Part shown: positions 8,472-15,893 of the stretch, piece by piece
Numbering within the stretch: position 1 is the stretch's first letter
Layout of the letters: each line of letters starts with the position of its first letter
Assembly: GCF_002029255.1 (NCBI RefSeq)
Contig: NZ_MZGT01000041.1
Location: forward strand, 1 to 52,387
Reading direction: 5' to 3'
DNA length: 52,387 bases
Source: Clostridium chromiireducens
GTDB taxonomy: Bacteria; Bacillota; Clostridia; Clostridiales; Clostridiaceae
Notes under the pieces: model-generated
The model's database searches: none
The model's input: only the letters and a program-made list of their open reading frames with translations
Told to the model about the DNA's origin: nothing
Program-made: the position numbers and the translations under genes

Positions 8472-8936
8472 TTAGTGGTTAGTTACTAATTTGGAGATAT
8501 GCTTTAATCTCAATTTTAATAATTCTATAGGTACATGGAGCTGTGCGGCTATTTGTTCAATAGTCATATTTTCGAAATTATCGCCTTTTAATTCATCATC
8601 ATCAATAGCTAAATTAGCTGAAAAATAATCAGCTTCATTTTCCAGTTTGTTTTTAATGACAAAAGTATTTTTCTCTAAAAACAATATGTTAAGTTTGCTG
8701 TGGAAGAGAGCGTGTCCTAATTCGTGTGAACATGTGAAATATCTTGAAGATTCATCTAAATTTATATTAATGTGAATTATTTTATTACGAGGAGCAGCTT
8801 GATAAAACCCATTTATATTTTTACCAAGATTCTCATATAAAATTTTTATTCCAAGATATTCACAAAGTTCAAATGGATTTTTCGTGTGATATTTCTTCTT
8901 TAGCTGAGCGACCTTTTTATTGATAATTTTATTCAA
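8472..8936 (-). CDS. ImmA/IrrE family metallo-endopeptidase
   Basis: A 154-aa protease. The zinc motif HELGH is at ~71-75, preceded by the characteristic RYFTCS and followed by NEADYFSANL, whose Glu is the probable third metal ligand. In ICEBs1 and many prophages ImmA cleaves the adjacent XRE repressor after DNA damage or quorum signals, inducing the element. It lies 33 bp downstream of the repressor gene on the same strand, the standard immR-immA order. Confidence 0.93.
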   Translation of the reverse strand: MNKIINKKVAQLKKKYHTKNPFELCEYLGIKILYENLGKNINGFYQAAPRNKIIHININLDESSRYFTCSHELGHALFHSKLNILFLEKNTFVIKNKLENEADYFSANLAIDDDELKGDNFENMTIEQIAAQLHVPIELLKLRLKHISKLVTNH

Positions 8937-8969
8937 ATAAATACCCCCAATTATTGACCATTACCATTT

Positions 8970-9416
8970 TTATTTTTTGAATTTTTTCGGTGTAAATTTC
9001 TTTTTATTTACCTTTTTAGCATATTCAAGTCCATTTTGAATAGCTGCTTTAATTAATTCAAAGTCATCTTCGTCTATAAGTTCTCCTGAGAGCATTAGGC
9101 CTTCTTGCTTTTCTAACATTTCAAGAGTTTTATTTAAAGTTTTTTCTATATCTTTCTCATCTTTTTTAGTTAATTCTAGATCTAATCCATCAACAGTTGG
9201 AGATGCTACTATATCTGTTTTTCCTAAAAGATAATCAACGGATACGGAAAATAAATCACTTAACTTAGACAGCGTTTCAGCATCAGGGGTTCTATTTCCA
9301 TTTTCCCAGTTAGAAACAGTTTGTTTACTGACATTCATTATTTTAGCTAATTCTGGTTGATTATATCCTAATAACAATCTTCTTTCTTTAATTCGTTCAT
9401 TAAGAGTATTACTCAT
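8970..9416 (-). CDS. XRE-family phage/ICE repressor (ImmR-like)
   Basis: A 148-aa repressor. Residues ~8-62 are a classic lambda-repressor-type helix-turn-helix (GYNQPELAKIMNVSKQTVSNWENG), ending with SVDYLLGKTD. The C-terminal half is helical and Lys/Glu-rich, without the LexA-like self-cleavage domain. That fits inactivation by the neighbouring ImmA rather than autoproteolysis. Start chosen at ATG 9416, 8 bases after AGGAG, not the GTG at 9425 that overlaps it. GTAAAC-N5-GTTTAC operators lie upstream in the divergent control region. Confidence 0.9.
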   Translation of the reverse strand: MSNTLNERIKERRLLLGYNQPELAKIMNVSKQTVSNWENGNRTPDAETLSKLSDLFSVSVDYLLGKTDIVASPTVDGLDLELTKKDEKDIEKTLNKTLEMLEKQEGLMLSGELIDEDDFELIKAAIQNGLEYAKKVNKKKFTPKKFKK

Positions 9417-9544
9417 ATTTCTCACTCCTATATTTAGGCACTTTCAAATAAATAATAAATCCATTGGACTTGCCAGTTATTTTCATGTGTCTTAACTTTC
9501 TTATGTAATTAATTATAAACATTTAGTTGACTTTATAAAACGGG

Positions 9545-9650
9545 AGTAAACAAATTGAATATAATTTTAATAAGTTTATAAAAAAGCTGTTGACAGTAAA
9601 CTAAAAGTTTACTATGATATTAATATACTAGGTAAACAAAAAGTTTACTC
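9545..9650 (+). promoter_or_regulatory. Phage immunity control region: promoter with operators
   Basis: Rightward promoter: TTGACA (9590-9595), a 17-bp spacer and TATGAT (9613-9618). Operator 1 (AGTAAAC-N5-GTTTACT, 9595-9613) fills the spacer almost exactly. Operator 2 (GTAAAC-N5-GTTTAC, 9632-9648) lies between the -10 and the Cro ribosome binding site. A half-site AGTAAAC near 9545 lies in the probable leftward repressor promoter. Repressor or Cro binding would block polymerase; this is inferred from position. Confidence 0.8.
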
Positions 9651-9667
9651 AGGGAGGTGTGAATAGA

Positions 9668-9886
9668 ATGGCAAATAAAACATTGAAAGCTTATAGAATG
9701 TTAAAAGGTATTAAGCAAGAAAAAATTGCAAAAATATTAGGAATTACACTAACAACTTATAGCAACAAAGAAACTGGAAAAACTAAATTTTCACTTGATG
9801 AAGCTAAAAAGATATCTGATTACTTAAATGTGCCAATAGAACAGCTTTTTTTTGCTCATGAGGTAAACTTATTGAATACTGTTTGA
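9668..9886 (+). CDS. Cro/XRE-type small DNA-binding protein
   Basis: A 72-aa single helix-turn-helix protein (IKQEKIAKILGITLTTYSNKETGKTKFS, residues ~15-42) ending DYLNVPIEQLFF. It is divergent from the repressor and first in the rightward early operon, the position of cro. Start ATG at 9668 behind GGGAGG; a GTG at 9659 in the same frame is too close to the Shine-Dalgarno. Confidence 0.88.
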   Translation: MANKTLKAYRMLKGIKQEKIAKILGITLTTYSNKETGKTKFSLDEAKKISDYLNVPIEQLFFAHEVNLLNTV

Positions 9887-9939
9887 GATTATTTTGTCCA
9901 GTTCCTAAGAAAATATTCTAAATAGTAGGGGGAGAAAGA

Positions 9940-10734
9940 GTGAAAAACTTACAGGTTATTAAAGAGCAACAGCTTTTAGGAAAAGACTTTAAAGTTTATG
10001 GCAGCGCAGAAAACCCATTATTTTTAGCTAAAGATGTAGCAGAATGGATTGATTATTCAAAAACAAGCGAAGGTTATTACAACGTTTCAAAAATGTTAAT
10101 TTCTATTGATGATGACGAAAAAGTGACTATTACAAATAGTAATAGTGGTGGAAACAAGCTTTATTTAACAGAAGATGGCTTATATGAAGTTTTAATGCAA
10201 AGCAGAAAAGTGATAGCTAAGAAATTCAAAAAGGAAGTTAAAGCAGTTCTTAGGCAGATAAGAATAACAGGAGGATATATTCCAGTAAATGAGAATATGA
10301 GTGATTTTGAAATAATGGCAAGAGCACTACAGATATCTCAAAACACTATATCGAAAAAAGATGAAATTATAATAGCTAAAGATATTGAGTTAGAGGATAA
10401 AAGCAAATTTATTAATCAAATTGCCATTTCTGAAAATAGTTTATTGGTCAGAGAAGTTGCAAAGATAGCATGTAAGCAAGGAATAATTATTGGAGAAAAA
10501 AGATTATGGCAAAAGCTTAGAGATTGGAAAATGATCTTTAAAAATACAACAGAACCTAAGCAGGAATTTATAGATAGAGGACACTTTGAAATTGTTGAAG
10601 GCTGCAGAACGTCTAAAGAAAAAACTTTTACTTATCATACTACAAAAGTAACTGGAAAAGGACAAGTATATATTATTAAGAAACTGCTAGAAGAGAGTTT
10701 ACTGAAAGAAACAGCTTGTACTAAGGCGCGATAA
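9940..10734 (+). CDS. Phage antirepressor: BRO-N plus KilAC domains
   Basis: A 264-aa two-domain protein. Residues ~8-115 form a BRO-N (Bro/Ant) domain with LFLAKDVAEWIDYS and the typical LTEDGLYEVLMQSRKVIAKKFKK. Residues ~150-255 match the KilAC DNA-binding domain (REVAKIACKQGI, GEKRLWQKLRDW, FKNTTEPKQEFIDRG). Such antirepressors counter the phage repressor or switch early genes. GTG start behind AGGGGGAG. It follows the Cro-like gene by 53 bp and is probably in the same operon. Confidence 0.92.
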   Translation: MKNLQVIKEQQLLGKDFKVYGSAENPLFLAKDVAEWIDYSKTSEGYYNVSKMLISIDDDEKVTITNSNSGGNKLYLTEDGLYEVLMQSRKVIAKKFKKEVKAVLRQIRITGGYIPVNENMSDFEIMARALQISQNTISKKDEIIIAKDIELEDKSKFINQIAISENSLLVREVAKIACKQGIIIGEKRLWQKLRDWKMIFKNTTEPKQEFIDRGHFEIVEGCRTSKEKTFTYHTTKVTGKGQVYIIKKLLEESLLKETACTKAR

Positions 10735-10824
10735 AAATATAACAAGTCCATCTGCCTAAATAATTTGTATCAAATTTAATTACAAATGAATACAATACTA
10801 TGAATTTCTATGTAGGTGATTAAT

Positions 10825-10989
10825 ATGAAAAGAAATAGAGAAATTATAGTAGAAGTTAAAGGAATTATAACGGATGAAATGAGAAGAGAATATCATCATA
10901 TTTTAGCAGATGCAATAGTAGCTAAGTATGGTGTAGAGATTGCAAAACAAATATTAGAGGCATTGAAATGTGATGGCTTACCGAAATAA
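10825..10989 (+). CDS. Small phage protein, 54 aa
   Basis: Translates to a charged, helical 54-aa protein starting MKRNREIIVEVKGIITDEMR and ending ALKCDGLPK. Spacing to TAGGTGAT is good and it lies in the early operon. It resembles the many short uncharacterised proteins of clostridial phages. Its last codons (GGCTTACCGAAATAA) lie in the end of palindrome fragment D, so the natural C-terminus may have been replaced. Confidence 0.6.
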   Translation: MKRNREIIVEVKGIITDEMRREYHHILADAIVAKYGVEIAKQILEALKCDGLPK

Positions 10990-11017
10990 GAAACATATTG
11001 TGTTTCGGTTTCTAGTA
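10977..11017 (-). repeat. Partial palindromic element D (one end only)
   Basis: Read on the minus strand this is CTAGAAACCGAAACA, a spacer, then TTATTTCGGTAAG: the conserved right-end box of elements A-C, including the CCGAAA / TTTCGG pairing. The rest of the element is absent. It overlaps the stop codon of the 54-aa gene. Confidence 0.6.
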
Positions 11018-11168
11018 TAGTATCACATTTAAAACTGCAATTATGGATATCTATATTCAGAAAATTAAAAATTAGAGTAAGAAAAATTAATTTACAAACG
11101 TATTAATGAAGAATTTGAGAAACTAAGAGACAACTTTAAAAATATAAGTTTGAAAGGGGAATGAGATT

Positions 11169-11435
11169 GTGAAAGTAACAGGAGTGACAAGACCAATTGA
11201 TACATTAGGGAGGGTGGTTATACCAAAAGAATTAAGAAGACAACTTAACTGGAATGAGGAGGATAGAGTTGAATTTTTTGTGGAGAATGATTCAGTAACA
11301 ATTAAGAAATATTCCTCAGGATGCAATTGCTGTAAAAGGGTAAAAAGCGATTTAAAGGAAGTAGATGGAATTATACTTTGTAAAAACTGCATAGGTAAAT
11401 TTAAAAGTTTATTGGAGGGTAAAAATGAAAATTAA
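11169..11435 (+). CDS. AbrB/SpoVT-type regulator with C-terminal cysteine cluster
   Basis: An 88-aa protein. Residues 1-48 are a full AbrB swapped-hairpin DNA-binding domain (GVTRPIDTLGRVVIPKELRRQL, then DRVEFFVENDSVTIKKY). The tail has CNCCKR and, 19 residues on, CKNC: a compact zinc-binding pattern not found in plain AbrB, though seen in phage-borne relatives. GTG start behind AAAGGGGAATG. Its end overlaps the ATPase gene by 11 bp, so the two are translationally coupled. It probably regulates phage or host transition-state genes. Confidence 0.88.
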   Translation: MKVTGVTRPIDTLGRVVIPKELRRQLNWNEEDRVEFFVENDSVTIKKYSSGCNCCKRVKSDLKEVDGIILCKNCIGKFKSLLEGKNEN

Positions 11436-13398
11436 ACTTGAAAAATTAATTCTTAAAAATTTCAAGGGAATTAAGGAATTAACAATAAATTTTGCGGCTT
11501 TAACAACAATCTTAGGCGAAAATGGAACAGGAAAATCTACTGTATTTGATGCTTTCATGTGGACATTATTTGGAAAGGATTCACATGGCAGAAGCGATTT
11601 TGAAATACAGACATTAGATCCTGACAATAATGTAATTCATGGCTTAGAACATTCAGTAAGGTTAGTTTTAAATATAGATGGAACTCACAAAACATTGAAA
11701 AGAACTTTAAAAGAACGTTGGGTAAAACCTAATGGAAAGGCTGAAAAGGAGTTTAAAGGCTGTACAACTGATTTTGATGTGGATGAAATTCCAGTTAAAC
11801 AAAAAGAATATCAGGCAATTATTAATGGAATAATAGATGAAAACTTATTTAAGATGATTACAAGTCCCTTATATTTTCCTAACATGAATTGGCAGAAACA
11901 AAGAGAAATTCTTTTAGATATTATAGGTGACATAACTGACGAAAAGGTAATCAACTATAATTCAAAGCTTAAGGTGCTATTACCATTACTTACAGATGGC
12001 GTTGATAACTTTAATAAAAGAGTTAAAGCAAGTATTGCAAAGCTTAAGGAAGAAGTTAGGTCTATTCCAGCTAGGATTGATGAATGTAATAACAATATAA
12101 AAGTAATTGATGCAGCTGCACTTAAGCTTAGAAAAGAAGTTATTTTGGGTTATATAAATTCTCTTGATGAACAAATTGCAGATAGCAGCAAGGCTAGTGA
12201 AGAAAAATTAAAATTGCAGGAAGAATTATTCAAACTAACAGACGAGCTTAGTGAGAAAAGAAATAGGGCACATTTAGAGTCAGTTAAACCATTAAATGAT
12301 ATTCAAAATAAAATCAATGAAACTAGGAATAAAATTCAAGATGCTGCTTTTAATCTAAAAAACTTTGAAAGTAAAAGAGAAAGAATCTTTAATTATATAG
12401 AATCAGCAAAAGAAGAATTAGAGAAACTAAAGTCAGAAAAACAAACTTTACTTAATAAATACCACCTTGAGTATGACAGGATATTTGAATTTGATACTGA
12501 ACTAGTTTCTTGTCCTCATTGCGGCAGGGAATATGATGTAGATAAAATTCAAGAAATTAAAGCTGATGCATTATTTAAATTTAATAAATCAAAAGAAAAT
12601 GTTTTAGCAGTAATCACAACTAAAGGTAAAAAAGCAGCTGCAGACATAATAGAATTTACGGAAAAAATTAAGAATAACGAAAATGATGCAGAATCACTAC
12701 GTTTAAAAGTAATTGAACTGGAAACTCAAAAAGCTAATCTTGATGCAGATCTAGAAAAGCTTGAGAAGGAAAAAGAGCTATTAACACAAACAAAAATAAT
12801 AAAATTTGAAGGTCAAGATGAATTGCAAACTAAAATTAATTCAATACAGTCTGAAATGGACAAGTTTAAGTTTAATGACAATAGTGAACTTAAAGTTAAA
12901 AAGAAAACTTTCCAAGATGAATTAGAAGAAATAAATATTACCTTAGGTAAGAAAGATGTTAATGAAGATTTGAAAAAAAGAATGGAAGCACTTAATCAAG
13001 AAGAGAAGAAGCTGCAAATTAAAATTGCAGAACTTGAAGGCAAGCTTTATCTTAGCGTAGAGTTTATAAGAACAAAGGTTGAGCTGCTAGAAGATAGTAT
13101 CAATAAGAAATTCAAAGGTGCAGTAACATTTAAGTTATTTGAAAACCAAATAAATGGAGGATTAAGTGAAACCTGTGAAGCTCTTATAAATGGAGTTCCA
13201 TTTAGTGATGCAAATACTGCTAGTAAAATGAATGCTGGACTCAGTATATTAAATACTTTATGTGAACACTACGGAGTTTATGCACCAGTTTTTATTGATA
13301 ATGCAGAATCCATAAATCAATTAATCGATACAGATAGTCAGCTAATTAGGTTAGTGGTTAGTTTAAATAAAGAATTGAAAGTTGAGGTGGCTTCATAA
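11425..13398 (+). CDS. SMC/Rad50/SbcC-like AAA ATPase, phage recombination
   Basis: A 657-aa protein. The N-terminal ATPase lobe has Walker A GENGTGKST at ~31-39 and a Gln/aromatic-rich segment around MNWQKQREILLDIIGD. Long coiled coils (~190-345 and ~375-545) flank a zinc-hook-like CPHCGREYD at ~361. The C-terminal lobe carries the conserved signature-like NAGLSILNTLCEHYGVYAPVFIDNAESIN (Walker B/D-loop equivalent). In clostridial phages this protein is encoded beside RecT and takes the place of RecE- or AddAB-like functions, probably loading or steering a nuclease. Its stop and the RecT start share a base. Confidence 0.88.
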   Translation: MKIKLEKLILKNFKGIKELTINFAALTTILGENGTGKSTVFDAFMWTLFGKDSHGRSDFEIQTLDPDNNVIHGLEHSVRLVLNIDGTHKTLKRTLKERWVKPNGKAEKEFKGCTTDFDVDEIPVKQKEYQAIINGIIDENLFKMITSPLYFPNMNWQKQREILLDIIGDITDEKVINYNSKLKVLLPLLTDGVDNFNKRVKASIAKLKEEVRSIPARIDECNNNIKVIDAAALKLRKEVILGYINSLDEQIADSSKASEEKLKLQEELFKLTDELSEKRNRAHLESVKPLNDIQNKINETRNKIQDAAFNLKNFESKRERIFNYIESAKEELEKLKSEKQTLLNKYHLEYDRIFEFDTELVSCPHCGREYDVDKIQEIKADALFKFNKSKENVLAVITTKGKKAAADIIEFTEKIKNNENDAESLRLKVIELETQKANLDADLEKLEKEKELLTQTKIIKFEGQDELQTKINSIQSEMDKFKFNDNSELKVKKKTFQDELEEINITLGKKDVNEDLKKRMEALNQEEKKLQIKIAELEGKLYLSVEFIRTKVELLEDSINKKFKGAVTFKLFENQINGGLSETCEALINGVPFSDANTASKMNAGLSILNTLCEHYGVYAPVFIDNAESINQLIDTDSQLIRLVVSLNKELKVEVAS

Positions 13399-14261
13399 TG
13401 GAAAATAACAATGCAGCATCAGTTCAGGAAAAAAATATTACAGAAAAGGTGTTAAGTAGAATTGAAGCATTAGAAGGGGCAGGAGATATAACAATGTCAC
13501 CTAATTATAATTATTCAAATGTTCTTAAAAGTGCCTACTCAATTTTAAGTGAAACATTAGACAAAGAAAAGAAACCATTATTACAAAGCTGCAGTCAAAC
13601 AAGCATTATAAATACATTATTGGACATGATAATTCAAGGCCTAAGCCCAGCTAAAAAGCAATGTTGCTTCATAGAATTTGATGGAAAACTTCAACTTACG
13701 AAAACACATTTAGGAAATATAGCAGCAACAAAGAGATTAAAAGGCGTTAAGAATGTATTTGCAAATGTCATATACGAAGGTGATGAATTTTCATATGAAC
13801 TAAACTTAGAAACTGGACTTAAAAAGATAACTAAACATGAGCAAAAGTTTGAAAATATAGATACAAACAAAATCAAAGGTGCCTATGCAGTTGTAGTAAA
13901 GGAAGATAATTTAAATTACGTTGAAATAATGAATATTAATCAAATTAAAAGTTCATGGATTCAATGTGAGTCAGAAGGGCAAAGTGGTGCTCACAAAAAT
14001 TTTGCACATGAAATGGCTAAAGAAACAGTGATAAATAAATCATGCAAGAATTTCGTGTGTACTAGTGATGATAGTGACTTATTAATAGAGTCAATAACCC
14101 GCACAAATGAATATATTCAAGAAGATATTATTGAATCAACACATGATGAAGCTAAAGAAGAAATAGAGAATAATGCCAATCAAGAAACTACTGATATTCC
14201 AGTAGAAGAAGTTAATAACGGAGCAGATAAACATGTAGAAATAGTGGACGAGCCATTCTGA
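13398..14261 (+). CDS. recT: RecT family single-strand annealing protein
   Basis: A 287-aa annealing protein for phage recombination. The core (~35-225) has the RecT pattern: SCSQTSIINTLLDMIIQGLSPAKKQCCFIEFDGKLQLTKTHLGN, the later GAYAVVV segment and KSSWIQ. The last ~60 residues are acidic and low-complexity. It is one base out of frame with the preceding ATPase stop (TAATG), so translation is coupled. No exonuclease or SSB gene follows, which is unusual; palindromes B and C occupy that place. Confidence 0.9.
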   Translation: MENNNAASVQEKNITEKVLSRIEALEGAGDITMSPNYNYSNVLKSAYSILSETLDKEKKPLLQSCSQTSIINTLLDMIIQGLSPAKKQCCFIEFDGKLQLTKTHLGNIAATKRLKGVKNVFANVIYEGDEFSYELNLETGLKKITKHEQKFENIDTNKIKGAYAVVVKEDNLNYVEIMNINQIKSSWIQCESEGQSGAHKNFAHEMAKETVINKSCKNFVCTSDDSDLLIESITRTNEYIQEDIIESTHDEAKEEIENNANQETTDIPVEEVNNGADKHVEIVDEPF

Positions 14262-14269
14262 TAAATCTA

Positions 14270-14625
14270 TGGATAACACAACTATAATCTATACTTATGC
14301 GTATACCTCACCGAAATAAGTAATATACATTTGTTACAGTTTTTGGGCAATCCTGATTGGTGGTTCTAAGGCTATAAAGTTGCACTCAAAGTGCTAGCCT
14401 CAAATAACAAACGCTCACAGAGAAGGTTCATATACCCAAATGTAAAACTTGGATAGTCACTTTTCGATTCTCACTTTTTGAACAAGTACATTTGGAACAA
14501 TTTATAGCCAAAGAATCACATCCATCAAAATTACCAATGAAATATTCTGCAAAAGTATATCACTCATTTCTGGTTGTCAGATATTACATAGTTTAAGTTG
14601 TTATCTATATAGGTAAACGGATTTT
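14270..14625 (-). repeat. Giant imperfect palindrome, element B (opposite orientation to A)
   Basis: Read on the minus strand it follows A block for block: AACTTAAACTATG, CCAGAAATGAGTGATATACT, TTTTGCAGAATATTTCATTG, TAATTTTGATGGATGTGATT. After the inner arms come TAACAAATG, TTATTTCGGTGAGG and CGCATAAGTATAGATTAT. The arm GGCTATAAA(T)TTGT pairs with its mate GCAACTTTATAGCC although this sequence differs from the matching arm of A. The central loop region is longer than in A. Confidence 0.7.
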
Positions 14626-14629
14626 GAAC

Positions 14630-14880
14630 TAGATTTATACTTTGAGATGTACTCTACACCAGAAAGAACTGGTACTCTTTTGTGCAGTGTTTCATTGAGA
14701 ATTGGGCTGTAAGTATTTCTTCAGCAGAAGTTGTTCCATTTACTGTTTGTCACATTGAATTATGGGAGCAAGCAGAAATGGGTACAACTTCTGCTGGTAG
14801 AAATCCACAGCTGAATTCTCTAGAAACCGAAACAATAGAGTACCAGTTCTTTCGGTAAGTTACCACATAACTCTAAATAC
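14630..14880 (+). repeat. Giant imperfect palindrome, element C
   Basis: AGAAAGAACTGGTACTC (about 14661) pairs with GAGTACCAGTTCTTTC near 14837. CAGCAGAAGTTGT (14722-14734) pairs perfectly with ACAACTTCTGCTG (14784-14796). The boxes CTTTTGTGCAGTGTTTCATT and CTCTAGAAACCGAAACA ... TTTCGGTAAG match element A almost exactly, while the inner arms differ but still pair. It lies head to tail next to B. Confidence 0.75.
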
Positions 14881-14913
14881 ACATCTTTAAAATACTTAGC
14901 AAGGGGTGAAATT

Positions 14914-15681
14914 ATGGCAGATAAACGTATGTTTTCTAAGACGATAATTGATAGTGATGCATTTTTAGATATGCCTTTATCAACGCAGACTTTATATTTT
15001 CATTTATCAATGAGAGCAGATGATGATGGTTTTATAAATAATCCAAGGAAAATACAACGAATGATAGGGTGCGGTGAGGATGATCTAAAGTTACTAATAG
15101 CTAAAAAATTTGTGATTATTTTTGAGAGTGGTGTAATTGTTATAAAGCATTGGCGAATTCACAACTATATTCAAAAAGACAGATATAAGGAAACTGTTTA
15201 TAGAGAAGAAAAATCTATGCTGTCATTAAAAGAAAATAAAGCATATACACTGGGGAAAATTAATGGGTCAGAAAGTTGTATTCAATCTGTATACAAAACG
15301 GATACTCAGATAAGATTAGATGAGATTAGTGTAGATAAGAGTAATGTAGAGAGAGATAAGAGCAGTTTATATAAGGATAATATAAAAAGTCTGCCAGTAG
15401 TTGTCCATTCTAACAATGAAGTTTTTAAACATTTTGAGAAATGTGGATTTATATTGTCACCTAAGCTTATGGAATTTATAGCAGCAGATGTCAAAGTATA
15501 TTCATCCAAATGGCTGATAGATGCGGCTACAGAATCCATGAAAAGAGGGAAGATAAATTATAAATATTTATTGGCTATATTACAAAATTGGAAAGCAGAT
15601 GGAAGAGGTAAGAAAGCAGCAGTGCAAAGAGCAAATGCTGGTGCTTATAAAGATTTTGGAGACAGTGTCCTAGATAATTAA
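14914..15681 (+). CDS. DnaD-like phage replication initiation protein
   Basis: A 255-aa protein. The N-terminal ~100 residues form a winged-helix initiator-type domain (SKTIIDSDAFLDMPLSTQTLYFHLSMRADDDGFINNPRKIQRMIG), very common in Firmicutes phages. The C-terminal ~85 residues resemble the DnaD/DnaB_2 domain (KLMEFIAADVKVYSSKWLIDAATESMKRGKINYKYLLAILQNW) used to load the helicase. The middle is a polar linker. It lies upstream of the DnaB-type helicase, the usual phage replication order, with palindrome E between. Confidence 0.87.
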   Translation: MADKRMFSKTIIDSDAFLDMPLSTQTLYFHLSMRADDDGFINNPRKIQRMIGCGEDDLKLLIAKKFVIIFESGVIVIKHWRIHNYIQKDRYKETVYREEKSMLSLKENKAYTLGKINGSESCIQSVYKTDTQIRLDEISVDKSNVERDKSSLYKDNIKSLPVVVHSNNEVFKHFEKCGFILSPKLMEFIAADVKVYSSKWLIDAATESMKRGKINYKYLLAILQNWKADGRGKKAAVQRANAGAYKDFGDSVLDN

Positions 15682-15690
15682 GACGAGTGG

Positions 15691-15860
15691 AAGTTAATTA
15701 AGGCACATGAAAGTAAATAACAAGTCCAAAGTTGCCATGGATATTTTTCATCAGGCAAGGAGGCAAATTGCCCTCATAGCGGGCCTATTAGGTCAATTTG
15801 CCAACGTAGCATGATGGAAAATAGACTTGTTATTTTTTTGAATGTGCCTAAAAGCTAACT
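15691..15860 (+). repeat. Palindromic element E, unrelated to A-D
   Basis: A 170-bp imperfect palindrome. Outer arms are GTTAATTAAGGCACAT and ATGTGCCTAAAAGCTAAC; next AAATAACAAGTC pairs with GACTTGTTATTT; then ATTTTTCATC with GATGGAAAAT; the innermost is GGCAAATTG with CAATTTGCC. It sits between the DnaD-like and DnaB genes and ends just before the DnaB leader. A short similar stretch (TAACAAGTCCATCTGCCTAAA) occurs near 10741. No open frame. Confidence 0.7.
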
Positions 15861-15893
15861 ATCCAATTAATTATACGAGATAGGAGGGGGAGC

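Larger units (their letters stand above)
14262..14913. other. 652-bp gap inside the phage module, filled by palindromes B and C
   Basis: No open frame of useful size on either strand. Almost all of the gap is accounted for by elements B (14270-14625) and C (14630-14880), followed by a short leader with AGGGGTG for the DnaD-like gene. Confidence 0.7.

Noticed and set aside
14270..14880. Elements B and C as a group II intron or a known riboswitch
   Set aside because: No intron-encoded protein, no domain V-like hairpin and no match to riboswitch cores I know; the fold is a single long hairpin.
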